Translations under genes and position numbers: made by a program
NCBI GenBank assembly: GCA_019233085.1
Contig: JAFAMT010000353.1
Span: forward strand, 1 to 33,218
Source of the DNA: Herbaspirillum sp.
Lineage (GTDB): Bacteria; Pseudomonadota; Gammaproteobacteria; Burkholderiales; Burkholderiaceae_D
Reading direction: 5' to 3'
Length of the DNA stretch: 33,218 nt
Shown here: positions 9,244-19,145 of the stretch, one piece after another
How positions within the stretch are numbered: the first letter of the stretch is position 1
Layout: every line of letters begins with the position of its first letter
Notes under the pieces: generated by a model
Databases searched by the model: none
What the model was told of the DNA's origin: nothing
The model's input: the letters and a program-made list of their open reading frames with translations, nothing else

Positions 9244-10041
9244 ATGATACTCAAGCCGCTGCATCCCGCCATCACGGGACCACTCTCAGGACAACGCATC
9301 CTGGTCGTCGACGACTCGGAGGAAGACCGCATGCTTCTCTCCGACTTCCTGGTCCGCCAGGGCGCACGCCTGTATATCGGCCGCGACGGACAGGATGGCT
9401 ATCGCAAGGCCCAGACCATCCGGCCGGACGTGATCCTGATGGATATACGCATGCCGGTCTACGATGGACTGACCAGCTGCCGCCTGCTCAAGGCCAATCC
9501 CATCACGCGCACCATCCCGCTGATCTTCCTGTCGGCGGCCACGGCCGTCGAGGAGAGGATCACGGGCCTGACCGCCGGCGCGGTGGACTACGTCACCAAG
9601 CCCTTCGACTTCGAGGAAGTGCGCCTGCGCCTGTGCATCCACCTGCGCAGCCGCAGCCATGAAGACCTGCCACCGTCGGCTACCGCGGCTGCCGCAGCTC
9701 CCGATATCGCGCCCGGCTCCAACACCTTCGACGTGGTGCTGTTCCAGGCCGCACGCCGGCTGATGCTGGAAAAGCTCGACCAGACCCTGAGCCTCAATGC
9801 CCTGGCCTCGGCCGTGGGCACCAACGCGCGGCGGCTGAGCACGGCCTTCAAGAATTGCGTGGGTGTGACCGTCTTCGATTTCCTGCGTGAAGAACGGATG
9901 AAGGAAGCCCGTCGCCTGCTCTCCGACACCACGCTCGATATCGGCGCCATTGCGCTGGCGCTGGGCTACAGCAATACCGCCAATTTCTCGACCGCCTTTC
10001 GCGAGCGCTTTGGCATGCCGCCCAGCCAGTTCCGCCGCTAG
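9244..10041 (+). CDS. Response regulator with AraC-type DNA-binding domain
   Basis: The 265-residue product has a canonical receiver (about 15-135): D23/D24 in VVDDSEED, phosphoacceptor D67 in VILMDIRMP, S97, and K119 in DYVTKPFDF. A short linker leads to an AraC/XylS double helix-turn-helix (about 165-265), with the signature LALGYSNTANFSTAFRERFG and the end PPSQFRR. AraC effectors are less common among response regulators than OmpR or NarL types. GAGGAA just upstream supports the start. The hybrid kinase gene follows after 12 bp, and its probable ribosome site overlaps this stop codon, so the two are likely translationally coupled and form one phosphorelay. Confidence 0.9.
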   Translation: MILKPLHPAITGPLSGQRILVVDDSEEDRMLLSDFLVRQGARLYIGRDGQDGYRKAQTIRPDVILMDIRMPVYDGLTSCRLLKANPITRTIPLIFLSAATAVEERITGLTAGAVDYVTKPFDFEEVRLRLCIHLRSRSHEDLPPSATAAAAAPDIAPGSNTFDVVLFQAARRLMLEKLDQTLSLNALASAVGTNARRLSTAFKNCVGVTVFDFLREERMKEARRLLSDTTLDIGAIALALGYSNTANFSTAFRERFGMPPSQFRR

Positions 10042-10053
10042 GACGGATGCGCG

Positions 10054-12729
10054 ATGCGCTGGCGCCGATGGCTGCGGGCAACGCTGTGGATGGTGCTGGC
10101 CCTGTCTGGGTCGACCACGCAGGCCATCGAGCTGGCCGACATCACCAGCGAGCGCGTGATCACCCCGCAACTGAGTATCCTGCGCGACCGCGAGGCCGGC
10201 CTCACGCTCACCGGCGCCCTGGCCAGCCCGTCGTGGGAGAGCATCCAGGTGGGCCTGCTCAAGGAAGGTTACAGCGTCGGTGCTTTCTGGTTACGCGGCG
10301 AGCTGCGCAATAACAGCGCGCACACCGTCACGCGCTGGCTGGCCATGGGGTCGGCACGGCTGGAAGACGTGCGCCTGTGGCTGCTGCCGCTGCCTGCTCC
10401 CGACGCCCCCATCGATGAGGCGGCAACGCTGCCCCTGCAAGCCGGCACCCGTCACCCGCTGTCCGGGCGTGCAGTGGCTTCCCATGTGCCACTGTTTCCG
10501 GTGACGCTGATGCCGGGCGAGCGGCGCCAGCTCATCCTGCGCGTGCGCAGCGATTCATTGCTGGACCTGCAGGTGTCGCTATGGGAGAGCGCGGCGTTTC
10601 GCCAGGAGGAAGGGCGGGAGCTGGCACTGCAGGCGCTCATGCTCGGGCTGTCGCTGCTGCTGGCGACCTATGCGCTGATCCAGGGCATCGTCTGGAACGA
10701 CCATGGCTTCGTGCTGATGGCCGGCTGGATCGTCGCGGCGCTGGCCTATATCTGCAGCTTCCAGGGCTACCTGTACCGTTACCTGCTCGATGACGGCGGT
10801 CCCTGGCTGGTCCATACGCCAGCCACCCTCGGTTGCCTCACCACCCTGCTCTATCTGCGCATGAGCTATGGGCTGGTCGAACTGCGCCGCCTGCGCCCCT
10901 GGCGATGGCTCTACCAGTTCACGAGCGTGGTGCTGGCGGTAGTCACCCTGTGGACCGCCCTGGGCGAGTACCGCCAGGCCGCCCCGGTGGCCAACGGCGT
11001 GGCCGCCCTGTGCTATCTGCTGTGGATTGCCTCCATGCTGCATGGCTGGCGCCATGGCCTGGACAATGCGCGCATGCTGGTGCTGTCCTTTGCGCTGGCC
11101 TGGGGCGCGATAGCGGCCAAGATGCTGGAACTCAATGGCCTGCTGGCGCAAAGCCTGCTGCCCGACTGGCATTTCGCCGCCCTGTTCCAGACCGGATTGT
11201 TGTGCATGACCAGCCTCCTGGTGGTGTGCCGTGCGCTCGCCCTGCACCGCCAGCACGAGCAGCTGCAATGGGCCATGCTCTACATGCGGGTGCGCGAACA
11301 GCTCAAGCTGGAACAGACCGTCGCCGAACGCACCCTGGCCCTGAGCGAAGCCCTGCAGGCCGCCGACGAAGCCAACCGTGCCAAGACCGGTTTTCTCACC
11401 CGCATCAGCCACGACCTGCGCACGCCGCTGACCTCCATCCTCGGCTTCGGCGACATGCTGCAGGGGGGCGGCGATGCGGCCGCCTACGGCCGCATCATCG
11501 TGCGCAGCGCCCGCCACATGCTGGCCATGGTCAACGACCTGATCGACTACGCTCGCGGCGACCAGCTCGACACCCCGCAACCGGCGCCACTCTACCTCCA
11601 TGCGCTGCTCAATGCCATCGGCCAGGAGGGGGCCGAGCTGGCACGCCGCCAGGGCAATGCATTCTCGCTACAGATCGATGCGGCCCTGCCTGCAGTGCTG
11701 GTCCTGGATGGCAAGCGCCTGCACCGCATCCTCGGCAACCTGCTCGACAATGCCGCCAAGTACACCCGGCACGGGCACATCGGCTTGCGTGCCTGCTGGC
11801 ATGCGGGCGGTTGCGCGCAGGACGCGGGCATCCTTGAAATCGAAGTCAGCGATGACGGTTGCGGCATCCCCATCCAGCACCAGGCACGCATCTTCGAACC
11901 CTTCGAGCGTGCCGACGCCGACCGCAGCCAACCCGGCATCGGCATGGGGCTGGCCATCGTGCGCCAGTGGATCACCCGCATGGGCGGGATCATCGCGCTC
12001 GACAGCGCGCCGGGACGGGGTACGCGCATGCAGTTGCGCCTGCCGGCCCCGCTCGGCGACGAACACGACCTGGCAAGTCATCACGTGCAGGAAGACACCA
12101 GCATGCGCCCCCTGATCGATGGCAGCGGCTACCTGGTGCTGGTGGTGGAGGACAACCCCGAGATTGCCCGCCTGCTGGACGACCAGCTCAGCCGCCTGGG
12201 ATTTGCCGTGGAAACCTGCGCGGATGGCGTGGCAGCGATGGCGCGCATGGAACAGCGCACGCTGGCCACGGCTGACCTGGTCCTGACAGACTACCTGATG
12301 CCCGGCGCCAATGGCGCCCAGGTGCTGCAGGCGGCGCGGCGGCTGTGGCCGCGCGTACCGGTGCTGCTGCTGTCGGCCACCCTCAATGCCGGGCAGGCCG
12401 CACCGGCGGGCGACCACTTCGATGCCCGCCTGCTCAAGCCGCTCAATTTCCTCGAACTGCAGGAGGCCATGGGACGCCTGCTGGGACTGACGCGACCGGA
12501 GCCGGTGGCATCACCCGAACCGGCCGCCCAGATGTCGCTGCCACCGCTGGCCGTGCTGCGCGATGCGCTGGCACTCATCGAGCTGGGTGCGGTCTCGGAC
12601 CTGCTGGAATGGTGCGACACCCTGGGACGGGAATACCCGCACTGCGCAGCCTTCCATCGACAGGCCAGCCTGTGCATCGAACGCAGCGACCTGGCCGCGC
12701 TGGAGGCTCTATGCCGTATGGCCCGCTGA
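10054..12729 (+). CDS. 7TM-DISM hybrid sensor histidine kinase
   Basis: The 891-residue inner-membrane kinase has a signal-like N-terminus (about 1-27). A periplasmic domain of the 7TMR-DISMED2 type follows (about 30-175), then seven transmembrane segments (about 185-395) and a short coiled linker. The HisKA domain carries the phosphoacceptor H453 in RISHDLRTPLTSI. The HATPase domain shows N, G1 and G2 boxes (LLDNAAKYTRHG, DDGCGIP, GIGMGLAIV). A receiver with D746 in LVLTDYLMPG follows, then a helical tail of about 85 residues. The extracellular domain is of a type thought to bind carbohydrate or other small ligands. The ribosome site AGGACGG starts inside the stop of the preceding regulator gene, which indicates coupling. 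The hybrid receiver implies a multi-step relay, but no separate Hpt gene is visible. Confidence 0.9.
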   Translation: MRWRRWLRATLWMVLALSGSTTQAIELADITSERVITPQLSILRDREAGLTLTGALASPSWESIQVGLLKEGYSVGAFWLRGELRNNSAHTVTRWLAMGSARLEDVRLWLLPLPAPDAPIDEAATLPLQAGTRHPLSGRAVASHVPLFPVTLMPGERRQLILRVRSDSLLDLQVSLWESAAFRQEEGRELALQALMLGLSLLLATYALIQGIVWNDHGFVLMAGWIVAALAYICSFQGYLYRYLLDDGGPWLVHTPATLGCLTTLLYLRMSYGLVELRRLRPWRWLYQFTSVVLAVVTLWTALGEYRQAAPVANGVAALCYLLWIASMLHGWRHGLDNARMLVLSFALAWGAIAAKMLELNGLLAQSLLPDWHFAALFQTGLLCMTSLLVVCRALALHRQHEQLQWAMLYMRVREQLKLEQTVAERTLALSEALQAADEANRAKTGFLTRISHDLRTPLTSILGFGDMLQGGGDAAAYGRIIVRSARHMLAMVNDLIDYARGDQLDTPQPAPLYLHALLNAIGQEGAELARRQGNAFSLQIDAALPAVLVLDGKRLHRILGNLLDNAAKYTRHGHIGLRACWHAGGCAQDAGILEIEVSDDGCGIPIQHQARIFEPFERADADRSQPGIGMGLAIVRQWITRMGGIIALDSAPGRGTRMQLRLPAPLGDEHDLASHHVQEDTSMRPLIDGSGYLVLVVEDNPEIARLLDDQLSRLGFAVETCADGVAAMARMEQRTLATADLVLTDYLMPGANGAQVLQAARRLWPRVPVLLLSATLNAGQAAPAGDHFDARLLKPLNFLELQEAMGRLLGLTRPEPVASPEPAAQMSLPPLAVLRDALALIELGAVSDLLEWCDTLGREYPHCAAFHRQASLCIERSDLAALEALCRMAR

Positions 12730-12748
12730 GGGCGCGCTGGTGCATGCA

Positions 12749-12988
12749 TTACTGCCGTACCGGCGTGGGCCCGACGGACTCATCCCGGGCCGGCTCCGGA
12801 TCTTGCGCGCGCTCGCCCAGGTGTTCGGCGCGGCGCTGGTTGATCTGGTATTGCTCCTCCGCGTGCTGATAGGCCAGTTGCTCCTTGGGCGAACGGCTGC
12901 AGCCCGTGAACGACAAGCAGGCGAAAAGCGGGATAAGTAGCGCGTAGCGAGAGAAAGCCAAGGATAGTCTCCATTTTGTTATTTCCAT
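12749..12988 (-). CDS. Small predicted lipoprotein
   Basis: The 79-residue protein has a hydrophobic leader followed by the lipobox LSFTGC, so it should be lipidated at the Cys after signal peptidase II cleavage. The mature part is about 50 residues, rich in Gln, Glu and Arg, and probably helical with a proline-rich end. The annotated ATG has only a distant GAGG. An in-frame TTG at 12961 is preceded by GGAG seven bases upstream and would give a tidier 21-residue leader; it may be the true start. I do not recognise the family. It converges on the kinase gene with a 19-bp gap. Confidence 0.6.
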   Translation of the reverse strand: MEITKWRLSLAFSRYALLIPLFACLSFTGCSRSPKEQLAYQHAEEQYQINQRRAEHLGERAQDPEPARDESVGPTPVRQ

Positions 12989-13140
12989 ACGGAAATATAC
13001 GCCTCACCAATCCTCGCGACAAGCCACGCCTTCCCGCCCATGCCTGCGCGCCACATGCCAGTGCGCGATAGAGAATTTATTTAATTTATTCGCTTAATAC
13101 ATTTAATACGATTAATTTGCTTATTTCTCACAGGATGGAA

Positions 13141-13284
13141 ATGATACGCACCAGTACCGAGCAGCTTGTTGCCACCCATCCAATTCTTGTCCAACGGCTA
13201 TTTCCGCTCGAAAGAATCATAAAAGAAGGGGCTTCTGGAAGCATCATCTGGTTTGCACAGTTAATCCAGATCAAATTCGAATGA
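13141..13284 (+). CDS. Possible 47-residue small protein
   Basis: An ATG at 13141 is preceded by AGGA with a five-base spacer; a second in-frame ATG at 13135 lies just upstream. The product has a charged N-terminal half and a hydrophobic stretch near the end (SIIWFAQLIQI). It matches no family I know. Codon use is less GC-biased than in the neighbours, so coding potential is weak. The main support is the ribosome site and the location 128 bp before the diguanylate cyclase gene. An 87-residue ORF lies opposite; at most one of the two is real. Confidence 0.22.
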   Translation: MIRTSTEQLVATHPILVQRLFPLERIIKEGASGSIIWFAQLIQIKFE

Positions 13285-13354
13285 ATTTTCCAGTCGTAAA
13301 ATAGGGGAAACATCCAGACCTCACCATGAGAGGAATAATGTATATTTGTGTTAT

Positions 13355-13384
13355 TTGATTTATTTGATTTCAATGTGCTACAGT
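13355..13384 (+). promoter_or_regulatory. Candidate sigma-70 promoter of the diguanylate cyclase gene
   Basis: TTGATT (13355-13360), an 18-bp spacer and TACAGT (13379-13384) form a plausible sigma-70 promoter. Initiation near 13391 would leave a leader of about 20 bases before the ATG at 13413, containing the GGAG ribosome site. The surrounding DNA is AT-rich, which raises the chance of false matches. Confidence 0.4.
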
Positions 13385-13412
13385 CGACCACCCCAAGGTC
13401 GTGGAGAACGCA

Positions 13413-14963
13413 ATGCCCCTCAAGCGCTTGAACAACAAGGTCAGGATCACCTCACTTGTCATGGCCGTCATGGCCATGCTGATCTTCGGCTACGCGCTGA
13501 TCAATGGCAGCATGGCGGGACGCGACGCCGCCCTCAAGGCAGGCGAAGTCGACACCATGAACATCGCCAACAGCCTCTCCACCCAGGTGAACCTGAGCTT
13601 CCGGGCTGCCGACCTGCTGATGCAAGAACTCGCCGAGCTGCGCTCGGAAGAGCATTTCAGCCAAGCCGCCTTGCAGTTGCTGATGGAAAAACTGTTGACG
13701 CGCCAGGGTGCGCTCTTTCCCCAGATGGACAGCATCCAGATCCTCGACGAGCACGGGCGCCTGCTGCATGCCTGGCCGGCCGCCAGCGGTGGCAAGCGGG
13801 TGGAGCTGCAGCTGCCCGCGCAGATGGATGCGCCCCCGGCCGGCGCCGGCATGCAGCAGATGCACATCGGCGTGCCGGTACGCAGCGTGGCCACCGGCCA
13901 ATGGATCATTCCCCTGACCCGCACACTGGCTCGCCAAGGCAAGCCCGATGGCATCATCCGTATCGGCGTGAGCGTGGATTACTTCGCACGCCAGTTCAAC
14001 GACTTCGACATCGGCCGGGGTGGCGCGCTGATCCTGGCCACTGATGACGGCATCATGCTCTTGCGTCGTCCCTTCGATCCGCAGTTCCTGGGCAAGAGCA
14101 TGAGCGACGCCGCCCTCTTCAAGGACAACGTGCAAAAGCGCCCTTCCGGATGGGCGATGATCCGCTCCTCCCAGGATGGCGTGGTCAGGCTCAACTACTT
14201 CACCCGCGTGCCCGACTATCCGCTGTTCGTCACTGCCGCCCTGTCACGGGAGGACATCCTGGCCGACTGGCGCAAGGCGCAGCGCGCACAGTTGCTGGTG
14301 ATCTTCTCGGCCGTGCTGATCATCGGCTTGCTGACGATCTATCTGCTCCATGTGATCAAGATGCGGGATCGCGCCGAAGACAAGATCGAGAAGAAGAACC
14401 TTCACCTGCGGTTGCTGACCGAGAAGCTCAGGTCGCAAGCACTCATCGATGGCATGACCGGCCTGGCCAACCGCCGCTACCTCGATGAGCAACTGCAAAA
14501 GGCCATCCAGAACGCATCGCGCAGCCAGAGCCCGATTGCGCTGGTCATGTTCGATGTGGACTGGTTCAAGAAATTCAACGACCTCTACGGCCATGTGCAA
14601 GGGGATTATTGCCTGCAGGGCGTGGCGCGTGCGCTGATGTCTGCACAGCGTCGCCAGGGTGACCTGGCAGCGCGTTACGGTGGCGAGGAATTCGCGCTGC
14701 TGCTACCCGATACCGGACTGGCCGCCGCCCACAGGATTGCGCAGCAGGTGCTCGATGCCGTGCGTGCACTGCAGATCCCCCATGAAGGCAGCCACAGTGG
14801 CGTGGTGACCATCAGCGCCGGTGTGATCTCGTGCATCCCCTCCGCTGGCACCACCATCGTCGATCTCTTCACCCATGCCGACAATGCCCTCTACCTGGCC
14901 AAGAACAATGGCCGCGACCGCGTACAGGACTGGCGCCCGTTGAACAAGGTGCAGGCGGCCTGA
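13413..14963 (+). CDS. Membrane diguanylate cyclase (Cache-GGDEF)
   Basis: The 516-residue enzyme makes cyclic di-GMP from two GTP. A first transmembrane helix (about 13-31) is followed by a periplasmic dCache-like sensor (about 35-285), a second helix (about 292-316), a short coiled linker and a GGDEF domain (about 345-510). The active-site loop is GGEEF (423-427), an accepted catalytic variant, and an RxxD product-inhibition site (RQGD, 414-417) lies at the canonical five-residue distance, so feedback inhibition is expected. No EAL domain is present. GGAG six bases before the ATG at 13413 favours this start over an in-frame GTG at 13401. The upstream surface-protein genes are possible outputs, but there is no direct link. 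Confidence 0.9.
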   Translation: MPLKRLNNKVRITSLVMAVMAMLIFGYALINGSMAGRDAALKAGEVDTMNIANSLSTQVNLSFRAADLLMQELAELRSEEHFSQAALQLLMEKLLTRQGALFPQMDSIQILDEHGRLLHAWPAASGGKRVELQLPAQMDAPPAGAGMQQMHIGVPVRSVATGQWIIPLTRTLARQGKPDGIIRIGVSVDYFARQFNDFDIGRGGALILATDDGIMLLRRPFDPQFLGKSMSDAALFKDNVQKRPSGWAMIRSSQDGVVRLNYFTRVPDYPLFVTAALSREDILADWRKAQRAQLLVIFSAVLIIGLLTIYLLHVIKMRDRAEDKIEKKNLHLRLLTEKLRSQALIDGMTGLANRRYLDEQLQKAIQNASRSQSPIALVMFDVDWFKKFNDLYGHVQGDYCLQGVARALMSAQRRQGDLAARYGGEEFALLLPDTGLAAAHRIAQQVLDAVRALQIPHEGSHSGVVTISAGVISCIPSAGTTIVDLFTHADNALYLAKNNGRDRVQDWRPLNKVQAA

Positions 14964-15001
14964 AACCAGTGCAGCGGCATAAGCAAATGGCGAAAATGTG
15001 G

Positions 15002-15029
15002 TTGGGGTGGAAGAGCGGATCGCTATGAT
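15002..15029 (+). promoter_or_regulatory. Weak candidate promoter of the MetQ-like gene
   Basis: TATGAT at 15024-15029 is a good -10 box. The best -35 is TTGGGG at 15002-15007 with a 16-bp spacer. This places initiation near 15036, about 20 bases before the ATG at 15057. No S-box riboswitch or obvious MetJ-type box array is visible. Confidence 0.3.
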
Positions 15030-15056
15030 GAGCGCTTTGCCAGTAGGCCCGCTCAG

Positions 15057-15878
15057 ATGAAGTCACGTCCCGCCAAGTTACGCCAGTTCGCCCTCGCCAT
15101 CGGTACCTTGCTCCTGCTGCACGGCACCGTCCACGCCGCCGATCCCGCCCACACCACGTTGCGCCTGGGCGCCACCTCCGGCCCCTATACCGACCAGCTG
15201 CGCTATGGCATCGTGCCGGTGCTGGAACAGCAGGGCTACAAGGTCAAGCTGGTGGAGTTCTCCGACTATGTACGTCCCAACCTGGCGCTGGCCGATGGCG
15301 ATATCGATGCCAACCTGTTCCAGCATGAGATCTACCTCAAGCGCTTCGCCCAGGATCACCAGCTGAAGCTCTCCGAAGTGATCAAGGTCCCCACCGCCCC
15401 CATCGGCATCTACAGCAAGCGCCACACCTCGCTGGACGAAGTGCGTCCGGGCGCCACTGTGGCCCTGCCCAATGACGCCACCAACATGGCACGCGCACTG
15501 GGCGTGCTGCAGGAGATGGGCTGGATCAGGCTGGCCGCGGACGTCAATCCGACCCGCGCCTCGGAGCGTGACATCGCCAGCAACATCAAGCAGATCAAGC
15601 TGGTGCCGCTGGAAGCCGCGCAGATGCCGCGCGCCCTGGAGGACGTGGACTATGCCTTCGTCAATGGCGCCTTTGCCATTGCCGCCGGGCTGAAACTGAC
15701 GCAATCGCTGCATCTGGCGAGCGTGCCCGATTCCTTCCTGATGGTGGTGGCGGTACGCAGCGCCGACCTGGACAAACCCTACGTGAAGGACTTGCGCGAG
15801 GCCTTCCATTCGGCGCAATACCGCAAGGCGCTGGACGAGCGCTTCGAAGGCTATGTGCGCCCGGCCTATCTGAAGTAG
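15057..15878 (+). CDS. MetQ/NlpA-family ABC substrate-binding protein
   Basis: The 273-residue periplasmic binding protein has a cleavable signal peptide ending near residue 27 (TVHA-ADP). The mature fold follows the NlpA/MetQ family: LRLGATSGPYTDQL, LVEFSDYVRPNLALADGDIDANLFQHEIYL, and VALPNDATNMARAL. MetQ proteins deliver methionine to MetNI, but related members serve other amino acids or sulfur compounds. No lipobox cysteine is present, unlike many MetQ lipoproteins, so it is probably soluble. No ATPase or permease gene is adjacent. A terminator follows 18 bp after the stop. Confidence 0.85.
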   Translation: MKSRPAKLRQFALAIGTLLLLHGTVHAADPAHTTLRLGATSGPYTDQLRYGIVPVLEQQGYKVKLVEFSDYVRPNLALADGDIDANLFQHEIYLKRFAQDHQLKLSEVIKVPTAPIGIYSKRHTSLDEVRPGATVALPNDATNMARALGVLQEMGWIRLAADVNPTRASERDIASNIKQIKLVPLEAAQMPRALEDVDYAFVNGAFAIAAGLKLTQSLHLASVPDSFLMVVAVRSADLDKPYVKDLREAFHSAQYRKALDERFEGYVRPAYLK

Positions 15879-15896
15879 GCACAGGAAAGACCACGC

Positions 15897-15934
15897 AAAA
15901 AACGGGGAGCGGCTGCAAGGCCGATCCCCGTTTT
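15897..15934. terminator. Bidirectional intrinsic terminator
   Basis: AAAACGGGGA (15899-15908) pairs perfectly with TCCCCGTTTT (15925-15934), and an inner CGGC/GCCG extends the stem. T-runs flank both strands. It lies between the convergent stops of the MetQ-like gene (15878) and the FAD dehydrogenase gene (15950) and can serve both. Confidence 0.85.
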
Positions 15935-15949
15935 CCTGGAGGGCATGGA

Positions 15950-17470
<1,521 letters not shown>

Positions 17471-17517
17471 TTAATCGTATAAAAAATAAGTATTCACCAC
17501 GATCGAAAAGACACTCA

Positions 17518-17576
17518 CCGTTCGTCCTGGGTAGCGCCTTCGATTCGGCCCTGACGGGCCTGCTCGGTCCGAACGG
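17518..17576. repeat. Interspersed palindromic repeat, copy B (compact)
   Basis: The 59-bp element has CCGTTCG at one end and CGAACGG at the other. The internal TCGATTCGGCCCTGACGGGC is the reverse complement of the GCCCGTCAGGGCCGAATCGA variant of the family seen in the other copies. It lies between the amidase stop (17602) and the ridA start (17463), where its hairpin could affect read-through from the amidase into ridA. Confidence 0.7.
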
Positions 17577-17601
17577 GTTCTGATTGATTTGCCACTGCCG
17601 T

Positions 17602-19125
17602 TCAGACGGCCGGGCCACCCACCATCCCCGCGGCCTGTCCCTCGAAGATCGGCGGATGCGTGACGATGGACTTCAGCGGCGCCTGCACCGTCTTCAGTTG
17701 GGCGATATCCGGACGCGGCCGGCGCAGTGCGGCGTCACCCTCGAAGGCCTGCTCCAGCGCCGCCGCGCAGCCCAGCAGGCGCGCATCGCCGCGGAAGGGG
17801 CCGGTCACCTGCAAGCCGAAGGGCATGCCGCGATGATCGCGCCCGCACGGCAGCGAGATCGAGGGATTGGTGGCCAGCGTGACCACGTAGGTCAGGGCCA
17901 GCCAGCGGTAATAGTTTTCCAGGGCGACGCCATTGACCTCCTTCAGGTACAGCTCGCTCCAGGGGAAAGGCGAGACCGGCGTGGTCGGCGAGACGATCAG
18001 GTCGTAGCGCTCGTAGAGTTGCTGGAAGCGGCGGAAGATGCGGGTCTGCTCGCCCTGAGCCCAGGCGCAGTCGGACAGGCTCATGGCCGCGCCCAGCTCG
18101 TAGTTGGCGCGGGTGTTCGGCCCCAGCGAGGCAGGATCGCGCCGATACGCGGCCTCGAAACCGGCCACGAAGCTCTCGGCGCGGATCACGTCGAAGGCGC
18201 GATGGGCCTCGCCCACGTCCACCTGTACCGGCTCGCACACCTTCACGAAACGGGCGATGGCGGCCATCTTGTCGCGGAACACCTGGCGGATGCCGTCATC
18301 GACATCGCATACGCCGAAGTCCTCGGTATAGCCGATGCGCAGCTGCGCCAGGTCGATCTGCGGCAAGGCCGCGAATTCGCCCTCGGCCACCGCATAGCTG
18401 AGCGGATCGCTCATGTGCAGGCCGAGGGTGGCGCGCAATTGCAGCACGGTGTCGGCGACGTCGCGGCCCATGGGGCCGACCACAGAGATGGGTGTCCAGC
18501 CCAGCAGCTTGCGCTCGCTGGGTACCAGTCCCGGCGAGGGACGGAAGCCCACCACCCCGCACTTGGCCGCTGGAATGCGCAGCGAACCGCCGGTATCCGA
18601 ACCCGAGCACAACGGCAGCAGGTCGGTCGCCAGCGCAGCGGCCGAACCGCCCGAGGAACCGCCGGCATTCAACAGCGGATTGAAGGGATTGCCGGTGGCG
18701 CCCCAGACGGTATTGCGGCTGTTGGCGCCGGCCCCCATCTCGGGCACGTTGGTCTTGCCGGCCACGATCGCACCGGCTGCGCGCAGGCGCGCCACCAGGG
18801 CGTTGTCCCGCGCCGGCACGTTGCCGCGATAGAGGGGCGAACCATAGGTGGTCAGCAGGCCACCGGTTTCTTCCAGGTCCTTGATGCCGATGGGCAGGCC
18901 ATGCAGCAGGCCCAGCGCACGCCCCTCCACCAACGCCTGCTCGGCCACGCGGGCCTCGGCGCGGGCGCGCTCGAAGCAGGTCGCGGTGACGGCATTGATG
19001 TGGGGGTTGATGTCTTCGATGCGGGCGACGCAGGCCTCCAGCAACTCGACCGGCGAGAGCTGCCTGCTGCCGATCAGGGCGCGCAGCTCGACTGCGCTTT
19101 TTTCGACCAGGGTGTTGTCATGCAT
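17602..19125 (-). CDS. Amidase-signature family amidase
   Basis: The 507-residue hydrolase has the complete Ser-cisSer-Lys triad of the amidase-signature family: K82 in GIKDL, S157 in NAGGSSGGSA and the nucleophile S181 in DTGGSLRIPA, with the same spacing as GatA (79/154/178). The length is close to that of stand-alone amidases, and no gatB or gatC is nearby, so it is not the tRNA amidotransferase. It releases ammonia or an amine from a carboxamide; the substrate is unknown. AAGGAAAT precedes the ATG. The gene starts 20 bp after the stop of the MFS gene, which suggests one operon and makes it likely that the transporter brings in the amidase substrate. Confidence 0.85.
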   Translation of the reverse strand: MHDNTLVEKSAVELRALIGSRQLSPVELLEACVARIEDINPHINAVTATCFERARAEARVAEQALVEGRALGLLHGLPIGIKDLEETGGLLTTYGSPLYRGNVPARDNALVARLRAAGAIVAGKTNVPEMGAGANSRNTVWGATGNPFNPLLNAGGSSGGSAAALATDLLPLCSGSDTGGSLRIPAAKCGVVGFRPSPGLVPSERKLLGWTPISVVGPMGRDVADTVLQLRATLGLHMSDPLSYAVAEGEFAALPQIDLAQLRIGYTEDFGVCDVDDGIRQVFRDKMAAIARFVKVCEPVQVDVGEAHRAFDVIRAESFVAGFEAAYRRDPASLGPNTRANYELGAAMSLSDCAWAQGEQTRIFRRFQQLYERYDLIVSPTTPVSPFPWSELYLKEVNGVALENYYRWLALTYVVTLATNPSISLPCGRDHRGMPFGLQVTGPFRGDARLLGCAAALEQAFEGDAALRRPRPDIAQLKTVQAPLKSIVTHPPIFEGQAAGMVGGPAV

Positions 19126-19145
19126 GCGGATTTCCTTGAAGAGGC

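Larger units (their letters stand above)
12989..13412. other. AT-rich intergenic region
   Basis: This gap of 424 bp is strikingly AT-rich from about 13070 onward (for example repeated TTAAT and AATAC near 13075-13120), unlike its GC-rich surroundings. It should carry the lipoprotein promoter on the minus strand and the diguanylate cyclase promoter on the plus strand. One short ORF with a ribosome site (13141-13284) is listed separately. Such composition fits either horizontally acquired DNA or a binding region for H-NS-like silencers; neither is shown. Confidence 0.5.

Noticed and set aside
13128-13391. An 87-codon minus-strand frame in the AT-rich gap
   Set aside because: No ribosome site or domain, odd composition, and it covers the likely promoter of the diguanylate cyclase gene.
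17602-19125. GatA subunit of the tRNA-dependent amidotransferase
   Set aside because: No gatB or gatC is adjacent, and the neighbours are a transporter, RidA and a FAD dehydrogenase, which fits a catabolic amidase.
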